A stretch of DNA of 64,000 bases from Mucilaginibacter yixingensis. GTDB taxonomy: Bacteria; Bacteroidota; Bacteroidia; Sphingobacteriales; Sphingobacteriaceae. Shown one piece after another: positions 17,421 through 25,979 of the stretch. Each line of letters opens with the position of its first letter. Position 1 is the first letter of the stretch. The stretch spans positions 3,782,001 to 3,846,000 of the forward strand of contig NZ_CP160205.1 of NCBI RefSeq assembly GCF_041080815.1, written 5' to 3'. Below the pieces are notes generated by a model. The model saw only the letters and a program-made list of their open reading frames with translations, was not told the origin of the DNA and did no database searches. Position numbers and translations under genes: made by a program.

Positions 17421-18377
17421 ATGGATTTCTTTGATAGAACAGGTAAGATGGCTATAGGCAGCAGACTGCGTTTGTTAACTGAAAACGTGACCAATAACGC
17501 AGCTGAGATCAACAAACTTTATAGCAATGGATTACAACCAAAATGGTTCCCGGTGTTTTACGAACTATCTGATGGCAAAGGCAAAACCATTACGGCTATT
17601 GCACGAGAAATTGGCCACTCACATCCGTCGGTAAGCACTATTGTGAGTGAAATGACCAAAAACGGCATTATTACAGAAAAGAAAGATGAAGCCGATGGTC
17701 GCCGCAATCTGGTGTCATTATCTCCACAAGGAATGGCGATTGCGCAGAACATACAGGTGCAGTATACTGATGTAAACAATGCCATTGAAGAGCTACTGGC
17801 CCAAACCCGACATAACTTATGGAAGGCCATTGAAGAATGGGAGTTTCTGCTGGAACAAAAAAGCTTACTTAAACGCGTACAGGATCAGAAAAAGAGACGT
17901 GAGGAACAGAAGGTAGAGATCATTGACTATCGCCCGGAGTATAAGGCTGATTTTGCGAGTCTTAATGAAGAATGGATCTCTCGGTATTTTAAAATTGAAG
18001 AGGCCGACCGAAAAGCGCTCCATCATCCGCAGGAAAACATTATAGATAAAGGCGGCTATATTTTTATGGCGATGTATGACAATAAAATAGCCGGCACCTG
18101 CGCCCTCGTTAAAATTGACGATACCGAATACGATTATGAACTGGCTAAAATGGCCGTCGCGCCATGGGCCCAAGGTAAAAGCATTGGTTATCTATTGGGC
18201 AAAGCAGCGTTAGACAAGGCAAAAGCATCAGGTGCTAAAGGTGTTTATCTCGAAAGCAATACCATCCTCAAGCCGGCTATAAGTCTGTATCATAAACTAG
18301 GGTTTGAAAAAATTGTGGGTCACCAAACACCTTATGAGCGATGTAATATACAAATGGGCTTAAGCTTTAAAGCTTAA
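17421..18377 (+). CDS. MarR-type HTH regulator fused to GNAT acetyltransferase
   Basis: A 318-residue fusion. Residues about 1-145 are a MarR winged helix domain (recognition helix region SHPSVSTIVSEMTKNG, wing DEADGRRNLVSLSPQG), followed by a charged helical linker (KKRREEQK) and a GNAT domain from about 165, with the acetyl-CoA loop VAPWAQGKSIGYLLGKAALDKA and the final strand YHKLGFEKI. This architecture is a known family whose acetyl substrate is not established. A TTG start 30 bp upstream is open but would lie inside the palindromic operator; ATG 17421 is preferred. The stop overlaps the convergent transporter gene by 4 bp. Confidence 0.88.
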   Translation: MDFFDRTGKMAIGSRLRLLTENVTNNAAEINKLYSNGLQPKWFPVFYELSDGKGKTITAIAREIGHSHPSVSTIVSEMTKNGIITEKKDEADGRRNLVSLSPQGMAIAQNIQVQYTDVNNAIEELLAQTRHNLWKAIEEWEFLLEQKSLLKRVQDQKKRREEQKVEIIDYRPEYKADFASLNEEWISRYFKIEEADRKALHHPQENIIDKGGYIFMAMYDNKIAGTCALVKIDDTEYDYELAKMAVAPWAQGKSIGYLLGKAALDKAKASGAKGVYLESNTILKPAISLYHKLGFEKIVGHQTPYERCNIQMGLSFKA

Positions 18378-19696
18378 GCCACTGCCTCAACCGTGTTCCG
18401 TTTTTTCTTTACCTCTTTAACCAGCAGGGCTACCAGCAAGATCAATCCCAGCGCAAAGAAACCGTCGAGTGTCAAGGCCGCTACCCGCATCTGGTGCGTG
18501 CGCGATTCTACATAACCAAAACAGAACAGCCCTACTACGATAGACAGTTTCTCGGTCACATCATAAAAACTGAAGAACGATGCCGTATCTGGAATATTAG
18601 GCGGCAAATATTTTGAATAGGTTGACCTCGAAAGCGATTGCACACCGCCCATTACCACGCCTACCACGGCGGCGGCCACAAAGAACTGCGCCTCGGTAGT
18701 GATAAATGATACACAGGCGCACAGCACTGTCCACACGGTAACCAGCCACACCAGCGTGGTGGTATTGCCAAATTTCTCAGACGATTTTGAAGCCACTACG
18801 GCCCCACCCACGGCCACTACCTGGATAATCAGGATAATCACAATCAGATGCTCATCCGGCATGTGCAGTTCTTTAGCAGCAAAGTTGGCGGCCACCAGCA
18901 TAATGGTTTGCACACCCACCGAGTAAAAAAAGAAGGCCGACAGGAACCGTTTCAACAAAGGCATCTGTCTGATCTTACCAAACACTTTGGCTAACTCTTT
19001 AAAGCCGCCCGTCAATACATTATAATTATGCGCACCGGCATTTGGCCAGCCTTTTGGTAATCTCCTAAACGCAATAAAGCTAAAGCCAATCCACCACACA
19101 AACACCACCAGGAACGAGATCTGGCAGGCCCTATCCTGCGTGATGCCTATCTTATCATAAAACAACACAAATACAAAGCAGATCAACTGCACCACAATAC
19201 TGCCCACATAGCCATAAATAAATCCTTTGGCGCTTACAGCATCCTGCTGGTCTACCGTGGCTATTTGCGGCAGGTAAGAGTTATAAAACACAAAGCCTCC
19301 GCAATAACCAATGGAGGCAAGTCCGAAACAGATCATCGGAAACTCCAGTGGCTTGCCTTGTTGCAACATAAATAAACCGGCGCAAGAAAGGCTGCCCAGC
19401 CAGGTAAACAATTGCAGGTAAAGGCGTTTATTTCCCCGGTAATCTGCAATAGAGGTAAGAATGGGCAGCAAGGCCACCACCACCAGGTAAGAGAGTGCCA
19501 GAATATAGTTTGACAACACCGTATTAACAAAGCGATGCCCAAAAAAAGACACCGTATCGCCATTGGCTTTATTGCGTGTTATGCCAACATAATAGGATGG
19601 AAAGATGGTAGACGTAATTACCATGTTATATGATTGGTTGGCCCAATCAAACATACACCAGGCCCAGATGGTGCGCTTATTGTTTTTCTCTTGCAT
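18374..19696 (-). CDS. UMF1/Atg22-like MFS transporter
   Basis: A 440-residue inner-membrane protein with about 12 helices. The N-terminal WCMFDWANQSYNMVI motif is diagnostic of the UMF1 family, related to yeast vacuolar amino-acid effluxer Atg22. GVVMGGVQSLSRSTYSKYLP in the second half is the second conserved family segment. Substrate in bacteria is unknown. The frame extends 15 codons upstream, but MQEKNNKRTIWAW at 19696 is a typical start and the upstream part has no family match that I recognise. Confidence 0.87.
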   Translation of the reverse strand: MQEKNNKRTIWAWCMFDWANQSYNMVITSTIFPSYYVGITRNKANGDTVSFFGHRFVNTVLSNYILALSYLVVVALLPILTSIADYRGNKRLYLQLFTWLGSLSCAGLFMLQQGKPLEFPMICFGLASIGYCGGFVFYNSYLPQIATVDQQDAVSAKGFIYGYVGSIVVQLICFVFVLFYDKIGITQDRACQISFLVVFVWWIGFSFIAFRRLPKGWPNAGAHNYNVLTGGFKELAKVFGKIRQMPLLKRFLSAFFFYSVGVQTIMLVAANFAAKELHMPDEHLIVIILIIQVVAVGGAVVASKSSEKFGNTTTLVWLVTVWTVLCACVSFITTEAQFFVAAAVVGVVMGGVQSLSRSTYSKYLPPNIPDTASFFSFYDVTEKLSIVVGLFCFGYVESRTHQMRVAALTLDGFFALGLILLVALLVKEVKKKRNTVEAVA

Positions 19697-19834
19697 ACAG
19701 GTTTTAAAAATATATAATTTAACGTACTGTAGAAAATCCATGCAATCGATTGACGATAATTCACTTTATCTTCATTATTGTTGACTTAAATTGGCTACCT
19801 TTAACCAATCCCCTGAATACTACCTTATTAACCA

Positions 19835-22612
19835 ATGACCAAAACACCTAAATTTTTACGCCTGCTATTTATGCTGGCCCTCATCACTGTGTGTAATTTT
19901 TCGCTTGCCCAAACGCCGGTATCTGCGCTAAAGCAAATGATGAACGTAATTGAAAACTACAACCAAAATCAAGCCCTTGAAAAACTTTACGTACAAACAG
20001 ACAAACCTGCCTATAACCGGGGCGATACCCTGTGGTTTAAATCATATTTATTTGATGCAGCCACATTAAAAGCGTCGCACCGCAGCGGTTTGATGTATAT
20101 TGAAATTGCAGATCAGAATGATACCGTTATCTGCCGTAACATGGTCAGCCTCATTGCCGGCATGGGCTGGGGCAGCCTCCCGCTGGATAATAAAATGTTT
20201 CCGGATGGCAATTATACCCTGCGTGCCTACAGTAACTGGATGCGCAACTCGGGGCAGGATGCTATTTTTAGTCTGCCGTTTACCGTTACCGGTGTTAAGC
20301 CGGAGAGCTGGCTTATCAGCTCAAAATTTAACGTCGGACAGCAAAACAATCAGCCTAACGTAAATGCCAGTTTGAGATTTATGCGGGTTGATAACCACCC
20401 ACTGATTGCAGAGCAACTGAAGGCAAAAATAACAGCCGGAAAAAGCACCCTTGGCCGCGCCAACATACAAACCGGTACCGATGGCAATGCCGACATTACC
20501 TTTGCCCTACCCCCTAAGGCTGATGCTAAAAACATCAATATATCCATTACCAAAGCTGGTAAGAATGATGACGATGACGCCTTTGTGGTACCCGTTATCC
20601 TGAATCGTGATGAAAAGACAGATCTGCAGTTTATGCCCGAAGGTGGCAACTTGTACGCGGGGCTAAAAAACCACGTAGCCTTTAAAGCCGTGAGCGAAGC
20701 AGGTAAAGGCGCCGACGTATCTGGCGCCGTTTTTAATAACAACCAGCGGCAGGTAGCCGCAATCAAATCAGAACACCTGGGCATGGGTTCGTTCTCATTT
20801 ACCCCACAAACTGGCGAAACTTATACCGCCCGCATCAAAGTAAACGGACATGAACTAAGTTATCCGCTCCCCGCTGCCAAAACATCGGGCTTAATGCTTA
20901 ATGTGGTTAATCCGTTTCAGAGCGATTCTGTGCAGGTGGCCATCAGTCCTACTGCCGACCTGCAATCGCAAGACACCAATTACTACCTGGTGGCGCAGGC
21001 CCGCGGTGTGGTTTGCTACGGTGCCGTAATTAACCCTTCAAAAGGCATCAAAACACTGGCAATTAACAAAGACGCTTTTCCAACGGGTATCACCAGGTTT
21101 ACCATACTAAACACCATGCATCAACCGGTGGCCGAGCGTATTATATATATAGATCATGGTGACAATATTAAGCTAACTGCCACGCCGCAAAAATCAACCT
21201 ATGGCAAACGCGATAGCGTATCTATGAGTGTAAAGGCTACAGACAAGGCAGGAAATCCGCTGATAGGCAGCTTCTCGCTGGCGGTAACTGACGATGCTCA
21301 GGTCAAAACCGACCCTACTGCCGGTACTATTTTAACCAACATTTTGCTGGATAACGATCTGAAAGGCTACGTTGAAAACGCAGCTTATTATTTCATTAAC
21401 CCGTCTGCCGATAAAAACCGGCAACTGGACAACCTGCTGCTGGCACAAGGCTGGGTAAATTACAACTGGGCCGATGCCTTTGCTCCCAATCCGCCTGCCC
21501 CAAAGTTTGATTCAGAGGCCCGCTTTACTATAAAAGGCAAGGTGACTAACTTCTTTAATAAACCTGTATTCCAGAGCCATGTGTTGCTGCTGTCAAAAAA
21601 ACCTACGTCTTTTGCCGACACCGCGACCAATGAAAAAGGTGAATTTATTTTTAATAAACTTAATCCTGCAGACTCTACGGTTTATGTGTTGCAGGCCAAA
21701 AATAAAAAAGACAGGAAAGCCGGTCTGGGTATTGATGTAAACGAGTTTAAGCCGGTAATTTTCCACTTAGAAAACGCACGCAGCATGCCATGGTACGTTA
21801 ACATGGATACTTCAAAAATTAATGCCATACAAACCAGCCAGGCTTACACCCTTGAACAGGATAAAATGCTGGGCGTGCATCAATTAAAACAGGTAAACAT
21901 TCAGGACACCAAAATAGTAAAGGGTTCAAAAAACCTGAACGCTAACGGTGGGGCCGACTTTATTATGAGCGAAGAAGACTTGCGCAAATCTGGCCGCATG
22001 ACGTTAAAAGATTTACTGTTGAAGAATGTGAAAGGTTTTAATGAAAACCTGCGATTTAACCAGTATATGATCAACATGGATCAGAAAGTGCACCTGGTAA
22101 TAGATGGCGTTGAACTGGATTTCTTTTATGATGGTGAAGCCGGACTTAATAAACGCGAGTTTTATGACCAGTGGTTAAATTATCTTGATGCACAGGAAAT
22201 AAAAGGCATTGAGGTGATGAGAAGCATGCGCTACTCGGCCACCTATTTTAACAGGTTTAGCAAAAACCCGATGGATACACCTTTTAACCATGCCTATATT
22301 GAGATAACTACCTATTCTGGCAACGGTGCATTTATGAGGAAAACTCCCGGGTTTTACTTATACAGGCCGATGGCGTTCGCATCGCAACGGGAGTTTTACT
22401 CGCCACAGTATGACTATAAAAAGCCCAGCTCATTTATGGATACCCGCACTACACTTTATTGGACACCTAACGTAATTACCGATAAGGCGGGCAATGCCAC
22501 CGTGCGTTTCTATACCGGCGATAAAAATGGCACCTACACCTTCATTATGCAAGGCAGCGATATGGACGGAAATTTAGGAGCACAACAAGGAAAAATAACA
22601 GTAGGACAGTAA
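19835..22612 (+). CDS. Exported MG2-domain protein with TonB-plug-like region
   Basis: A 925-residue envelope protein with a signal peptide ending at LAQ (residue 26). Residues about 45-140 form an alpha-2-macroglobulin MG2-like domain (KLYVQTDKPAYNRGDTLWFK). Several beta-sandwich units follow, then a carboxypeptidase-regulatory-like segment near 565-640, then about 680-830 resembles a TonB-receptor plug without any beta-barrel after it (LKDLLLKNVKGF, VDIDGVEL-type strand). This layout recurs in Bacteroidota but its role is unknown; capture or transfer of a substrate at the outer membrane is plausible. The -7-like TACCTTTA at 19796-19803 lies upstream. Confidence 0.8.
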   Translation: MTKTPKFLRLLFMLALITVCNFSLAQTPVSALKQMMNVIENYNQNQALEKLYVQTDKPAYNRGDTLWFKSYLFDAATLKASHRSGLMYIEIADQNDTVICRNMVSLIAGMGWGSLPLDNKMFPDGNYTLRAYSNWMRNSGQDAIFSLPFTVTGVKPESWLISSKFNVGQQNNQPNVNASLRFMRVDNHPLIAEQLKAKITAGKSTLGRANIQTGTDGNADITFALPPKADAKNINISITKAGKNDDDDAFVVPVILNRDEKTDLQFMPEGGNLYAGLKNHVAFKAVSEAGKGADVSGAVFNNNQRQVAAIKSEHLGMGSFSFTPQTGETYTARIKVNGHELSYPLPAAKTSGLMLNVVNPFQSDSVQVAISPTADLQSQDTNYYLVAQARGVVCYGAVINPSKGIKTLAINKDAFPTGITRFTILNTMHQPVAERIIYIDHGDNIKLTATPQKSTYGKRDSVSMSVKATDKAGNPLIGSFSLAVTDDAQVKTDPTAGTILTNILLDNDLKGYVENAAYYFINPSADKNRQLDNLLLAQGWVNYNWADAFAPNPPAPKFDSEARFTIKGKVTNFFNKPVFQSHVLLLSKKPTSFADTATNEKGEFIFNKLNPADSTVYVLQAKNKKDRKAGLGIDVNEFKPVIFHLENARSMPWYVNMDTSKINAIQTSQAYTLEQDKMLGVHQLKQVNIQDTKIVKGSKNLNANGGADFIMSEEDLRKSGRMTLKDLLLKNVKGFNENLRFNQYMINMDQKVHLVIDGVELDFFYDGEAGLNKREFYDQWLNYLDAQEIKGIEVMRSMRYSATYFNRFSKNPMDTPFNHAYIEITTYSGNGAFMRKTPGFYLYRPMAFASQREFYSPQYDYKKPSSFMDTRTTLYWTPNVITDKAGNATVRFYTGDKNGTYTFIMQGSDMDGNLGAQQGKITVGQ

Positions 22613-22616
22613 TTGA

Positions 22617-22700
22617 CAAGTGAGTAGTGAGTAAAAACAGATATTAAGTATCAATTGTTCAACACTTATTACTCACATCTCACTACTCACCATTCACCAA
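22617..22700. repeat. Inverted repeat, family F
   Basis: GTGAGTAGTGAGTA at the left is matched by TACTCAC/CTCACTACTCACC at the right, so the 85-bp gap between two plus-strand genes can fold on itself. Related to the copy at 6803-6902. Confidence 0.55.
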
Positions 22701-22701
22701 T

Positions 22702-23112
22702 ATGGAAACCATCATTATAGAAAAAGACATTCCGGTAATGTGCGTTACAGCCACATCATTTCCAGATGGGGTGATGGCAGCACATCAGCAGCTGCACCAA
22801 AAAGTACCGTTTGCACCGGAACGCCGATATTTTGCACTCTCTCGTCCTGAAAATGGCGGTGGCATTGTATATCACGCAGCCGTTGAAGAGCTGAATGAAA
22901 GCGAAGCCGGACAGTATCAGCTTGAAAAAATGACCATCAAAAACGGCAGCTACATTAGTTCAGAATTGCACAATTACATGGACAACACGCCGGCCATTGG
23001 CCAAACTTTTCAGCAATTGATTGCTCAGCCCGGCATCGATCCGGAAGGCTATTGCGTAGAACAATACCTCAGTGATAAAGACATGCTGTTGATGGTACGG
23101 CTTGAAGATTAA
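22702..23112 (+). CDS. Effector-binding (GyrI/AraC-C-terminal)-like protein
   Basis: A 136-residue soluble protein. Its order of motifs (FPDGVMAAHQQLHQ near 21-34, RRYFALSRPENGG near 43-55, and a C-terminal DPEGYCVEQYLSDKD near 115-129) matches free-standing proteins of Bacteroidota usually named transcriptional regulators because they resemble the GyrI-like effector-binding domain. There is no DNA-binding domain. It probably binds a small ligand; the function is not known. It lies downstream of the MG2 protein and may share its transcript. Confidence 0.65.
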   Translation: METIIIEKDIPVMCVTATSFPDGVMAAHQQLHQKVPFAPERRYFALSRPENGGGIVYHAAVEELNESEAGQYQLEKMTIKNGSYISSELHNYMDNTPAIGQTFQQLIAQPGIDPEGYCVEQYLSDKDMLLMVRLED

Positions 23113-23151
23113 CTACAGAAATCATACCCCATTGCTATTAAAAGCCCTCCC

Positions 23152-23360
23152 CTTCGGGGAGTAATAGCCCATCAAAAGGCAGGAGTATAATAAATCCCTC
23201 CTTGGGGAGGGGCGCGGTGGCTTTGTGAAGTTGCGGGGAGGGGTTTATACCGTATGCAATCGCATAAACCCCTCCCTACACCCTCCCAAGGGAGGGAATC
23301 GCACTGGCCTTCGCGTCTTTAGATGCTTGCTGCCTCTTTATGGGCTATTACTCTTCGGGG
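23152..23360 (+). mobile_element. MITE-like element copy 2 with perfect 8-bp target duplication
   Basis: The element is 23160-23352 (193 bp), bounded by AGTAATAGCCCAT and its exact inverse. It is flanked on both sides by CTTCGGGG (23152-23159 and 23353-23360), a perfect 8-bp direct repeat. Removing the element and one repeat restores a normal GC-rich palindrome (CCCTCCCCTTCGGGGAGGG) of the kind found elsewhere here, so the insertion target was such a repeat. A reading frame at 23225-23437 inside it encodes nearly the same peptide as the one in copy 1 and is not a gene. Confidence 0.85.
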
Positions 23361-23375
23361 AGGGTTGGGTGGGGT

Positions 23376-25844
23376 TTAATGCGCTCTCCCCTGCTCACTA
23401 TCTGCGCTCCCTGTATCGCGCTTGCGTGGATTTTTGATCACTTTGCCAAAACTGTAGCTAAAGCTTAGCGTGGTTATGCGGTTATCCCAAAAATTGCTGT
23501 AAGAAACCGCTGTATTGGGGATGCCTTCAATTACGCCGCTACGCCTGAGCGAGTTCAGCACATCGCGCAAACTCAACTTTACCGAACCTTTGTTTTGCAG
23601 AATCTTTTTCTGCAGGCCGGCGTTCAGCACGCCAGTAGGGATAGTTCTAAACTGTGCATACACCTGTCTTGAATTATAAAAACCGCTCAACTCTGCACTC
23701 CAGCCTTTACCCAGCGTAAACTGGTTGTTGCCGTTAAACCCAAAAGAGTTGCCAGACTGGTTGAGATAAGTATTAATCAGCTGGCCTGAAAAGCTCATGC
23801 GATACACCTCTGCATAAAAATTCAAATTCCACCACTTGGCGGGCTGCATATTCAGATTTACCGACAAATCGAGCGTAGTGCGTTTGCCAATATTATCCTG
23901 TGTACTTATAAATATGGGGCCGTCATAGTGGATGGTCTCGCTTTGCATATCGCGGTCGTGCACGTAGGCAAAGGTTACATTTAACAGGCTTTTATAACCA
24001 TAAGCCAGCTTATAAACAGCAGAAAACTGTGGCCTGAGAAAAGGATTGCCGGTAGCGTAACTAAACTTATCTATTAAAGCCGTAAACGGATTAAGACTGC
24101 TGTAATTGGGTCGGCCAATACGCCTGCCGTATGATGCTGTAAGCACATGGTGCCCCGTGGTATCCAGTTTATAAAGAAAATAAGTGGTAGGAAACAGGTT
24201 AACATAGTGTCTGCTAAAAGCCGAGTCGGGTTTCTGGGCGTTACCCAATTGGTGACCATGACCGTTGGTATTTTCCATCCGTAACCCTGCCTGTATGCTA
24301 AATCGCTTAAACTCCTGGTTGTAGTTGATATAGGCGGCATTAATATTCTCGCGATACAGGAAACGGTTGGTCTTGTTATAATCCGGCGTTGTCACTGTAT
24401 TTATTACGTTGAAATAATTAGCTGCATTATCAGTATTCACATAGCTGCTTTTGGCCCCCGCCTCCACTTTACCCTTGTGACTGATCGGATGAGTATAATC
24501 TACCTTACCGGCATAAATATTGACAGATCCCGGTAAATCAGCCGTGAGAACTTGATGGGCAATCAAACTGTTATCGGGCAAATAAGTATCATTAATATAA
24601 ATCTGATTACTAGGGTTTACATTACGGATGTAATCGGCATCAAAACTAATGCTATGTGTGCCGGCACTATCAAATTGATGGGTATAATTGAGATTGACAC
24701 CGCCGTTATCAAATTTATAATCGGTGTTGTTGTTGGCGAGTACAGTAGAGTCAAGCCCGCCGGTGCTATCAAAAAATGAGATATATGCCGGGATGTTATT
24801 GGTCCTGTGCTCCAAAGAACTGGTGAATACTATGCCCCAGGTGGTTCTGGGCGACAGGTAATAATCAACCCCTGCCCTGATATTGTAATTAGTTGCTACC
24901 GGCCTGAAGTTGGAGACATCATTAACCACTGAGGTTGGGCTACCCGCTGCATCAAAATAACGATGATCTACCTCTAACTGGCGGAAAGTAGGGGCATAAT
25001 TACGGTTAACGTTAGCAAAAATGTTAATCTGATTGTCCCGGTAATTGACGTTCAAACCTTCGCCGTTCCGGCTGTAAAAACCCTGTGCACCATTCATGGT
25101 CAACACGCCGTTAAATCCTTTTATAGTATTCTTTTTTATTTTGATATTGATAATACCTGCACCTCCCGCAGCATCATATTTGGCTGGCGGATTATCCATC
25201 AATTCAATCTGATCTATGGTATTTGCCGGTAGCGAGCGCAGGTAAGAAGCCAAACCGGCGGCCGAAAGATAAGTAGGCTTACCGTCTATCATCACCAGCA
25301 CCCCATCTTTACCTTTATAACTCACTTTACCATCGGCATCTACAGACACACCCGGCGATTTCTCCAACACCTCCAGCGCATTCAACCCGGCGTTAGAGAT
25401 CTGCGCACCTACGTTCACCACCATACGGTCAATCTTCTGCTCAACCAGTGGTTTCTGAGCAGTTACCGCCACCTCCTTTAAGGCCGTATTGGTTGACTGC
25501 AACGTAATGACAGGCAACGAAACGTTGGCCTGTTGAGCAACAACAATGTTAGCGCTCCTATATTTTTTGAAACCCACAGAGCTAACGGCCAGTCGATAAC
25601 TATCATCTTTCAGATTATGGAAAGCAAAAGTACCATTGGTGTTAACCAGCATAGATTTCACTTCGGTCGAGTCGGCTGTGCGAAGCAGGGTTACCGTAGC
25701 GCCGTCTACCGGTTTTTTGTCGCCGCCCTGCACGCGGCCGCTAATCTGCGCGGTTACAGTTTGCGGGTAAGCGTTATTAATGATCAGCACAAAAACAATT
25801 AACGGGAGGCTGCAGCGCCATAAGCTATTCATATCAGGTTTCAT
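23376..25844 (-). CDS. Outer-membrane beta-barrel receptor with carboxypeptidase-regulatory domain
   Basis: An 822-residue outer-membrane protein. After a signal peptide (hydrophobic residues about 12-25) come a carboxypeptidase-regulatory-like domain (about 32-115), a TonB plug-like domain (about 125-240, with NALEVLEKSPGVSVDADG and MIDGKPTYLS) and a large beta-barrel. This belongs to the TonB-receptor-like barrels without a typical SusC signature and is not paired with a SusD gene. The last barrel strand ends near LSFSYSFGK, followed by about 20 charged residues that lie beside the GC-rich repeat, so the natural C-terminus may have been extended. Ligand unknown. Confidence 0.85.
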   Translation of the reverse strand: MKPDMNSLWRCSLPLIVFVLIINNAYPQTVTAQISGRVQGGDKKPVDGATVTLLRTADSTEVKSMLVNTNGTFAFHNLKDDSYRLAVSSVGFKKYRSANIVVAQQANVSLPVITLQSTNTALKEVAVTAQKPLVEQKIDRMVVNVGAQISNAGLNALEVLEKSPGVSVDADGKVSYKGKDGVLVMIDGKPTYLSAAGLASYLRSLPANTIDQIELMDNPPAKYDAAGGAGIINIKIKKNTIKGFNGVLTMNGAQGFYSRNGEGLNVNYRDNQINIFANVNRNYAPTFRQLEVDHRYFDAAGSPTSVVNDVSNFRPVATNYNIRAGVDYYLSPRTTWGIVFTSSLEHRTNNIPAYISFFDSTGGLDSTVLANNNTDYKFDNGGVNLNYTHQFDSAGTHSISFDADYIRNVNPSNQIYINDTYLPDNSLIAHQVLTADLPGSVNIYAGKVDYTHPISHKGKVEAGAKSSYVNTDNAANYFNVINTVTTPDYNKTNRFLYRENINAAYINYNQEFKRFSIQAGLRMENTNGHGHQLGNAQKPDSAFSRHYVNLFPTTYFLYKLDTTGHHVLTASYGRRIGRPNYSSLNPFTALIDKFSYATGNPFLRPQFSAVYKLAYGYKSLLNVTFAYVHDRDMQSETIHYDGPIFISTQDNIGKRTTLDLSVNLNMQPAKWWNLNFYAEVYRMSFSGQLINTYLNQSGNSFGFNGNNQFTLGKGWSAELSGFYNSRQVYAQFRTIPTGVLNAGLQKKILQNKGSVKLSLRDVLNSLRRSGVIEGIPNTAVSYSNFWDNRITTLSFSYSFGKVIKNPRKRDTGSADSEQGRAH

Positions 25845-25979
25845 TTACTGATAAGATGCAAGCCCGATTGATTTCGTTGCACAGGCAACAATTGTATAGC
25901 GTAATATCTTTTTTACATCACTTGTGCCGGGGAGTTAAGATTTATCCTGAAATTTATTTTAAACCTGATAAACCCAAGT

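Noticed and set aside
23225-23437. A 70-codon plus-strand ORF matching the peptide in the other element copy
   Set aside because: By-product of the MITE-like element; it also runs into the end of the convergent receptor gene.
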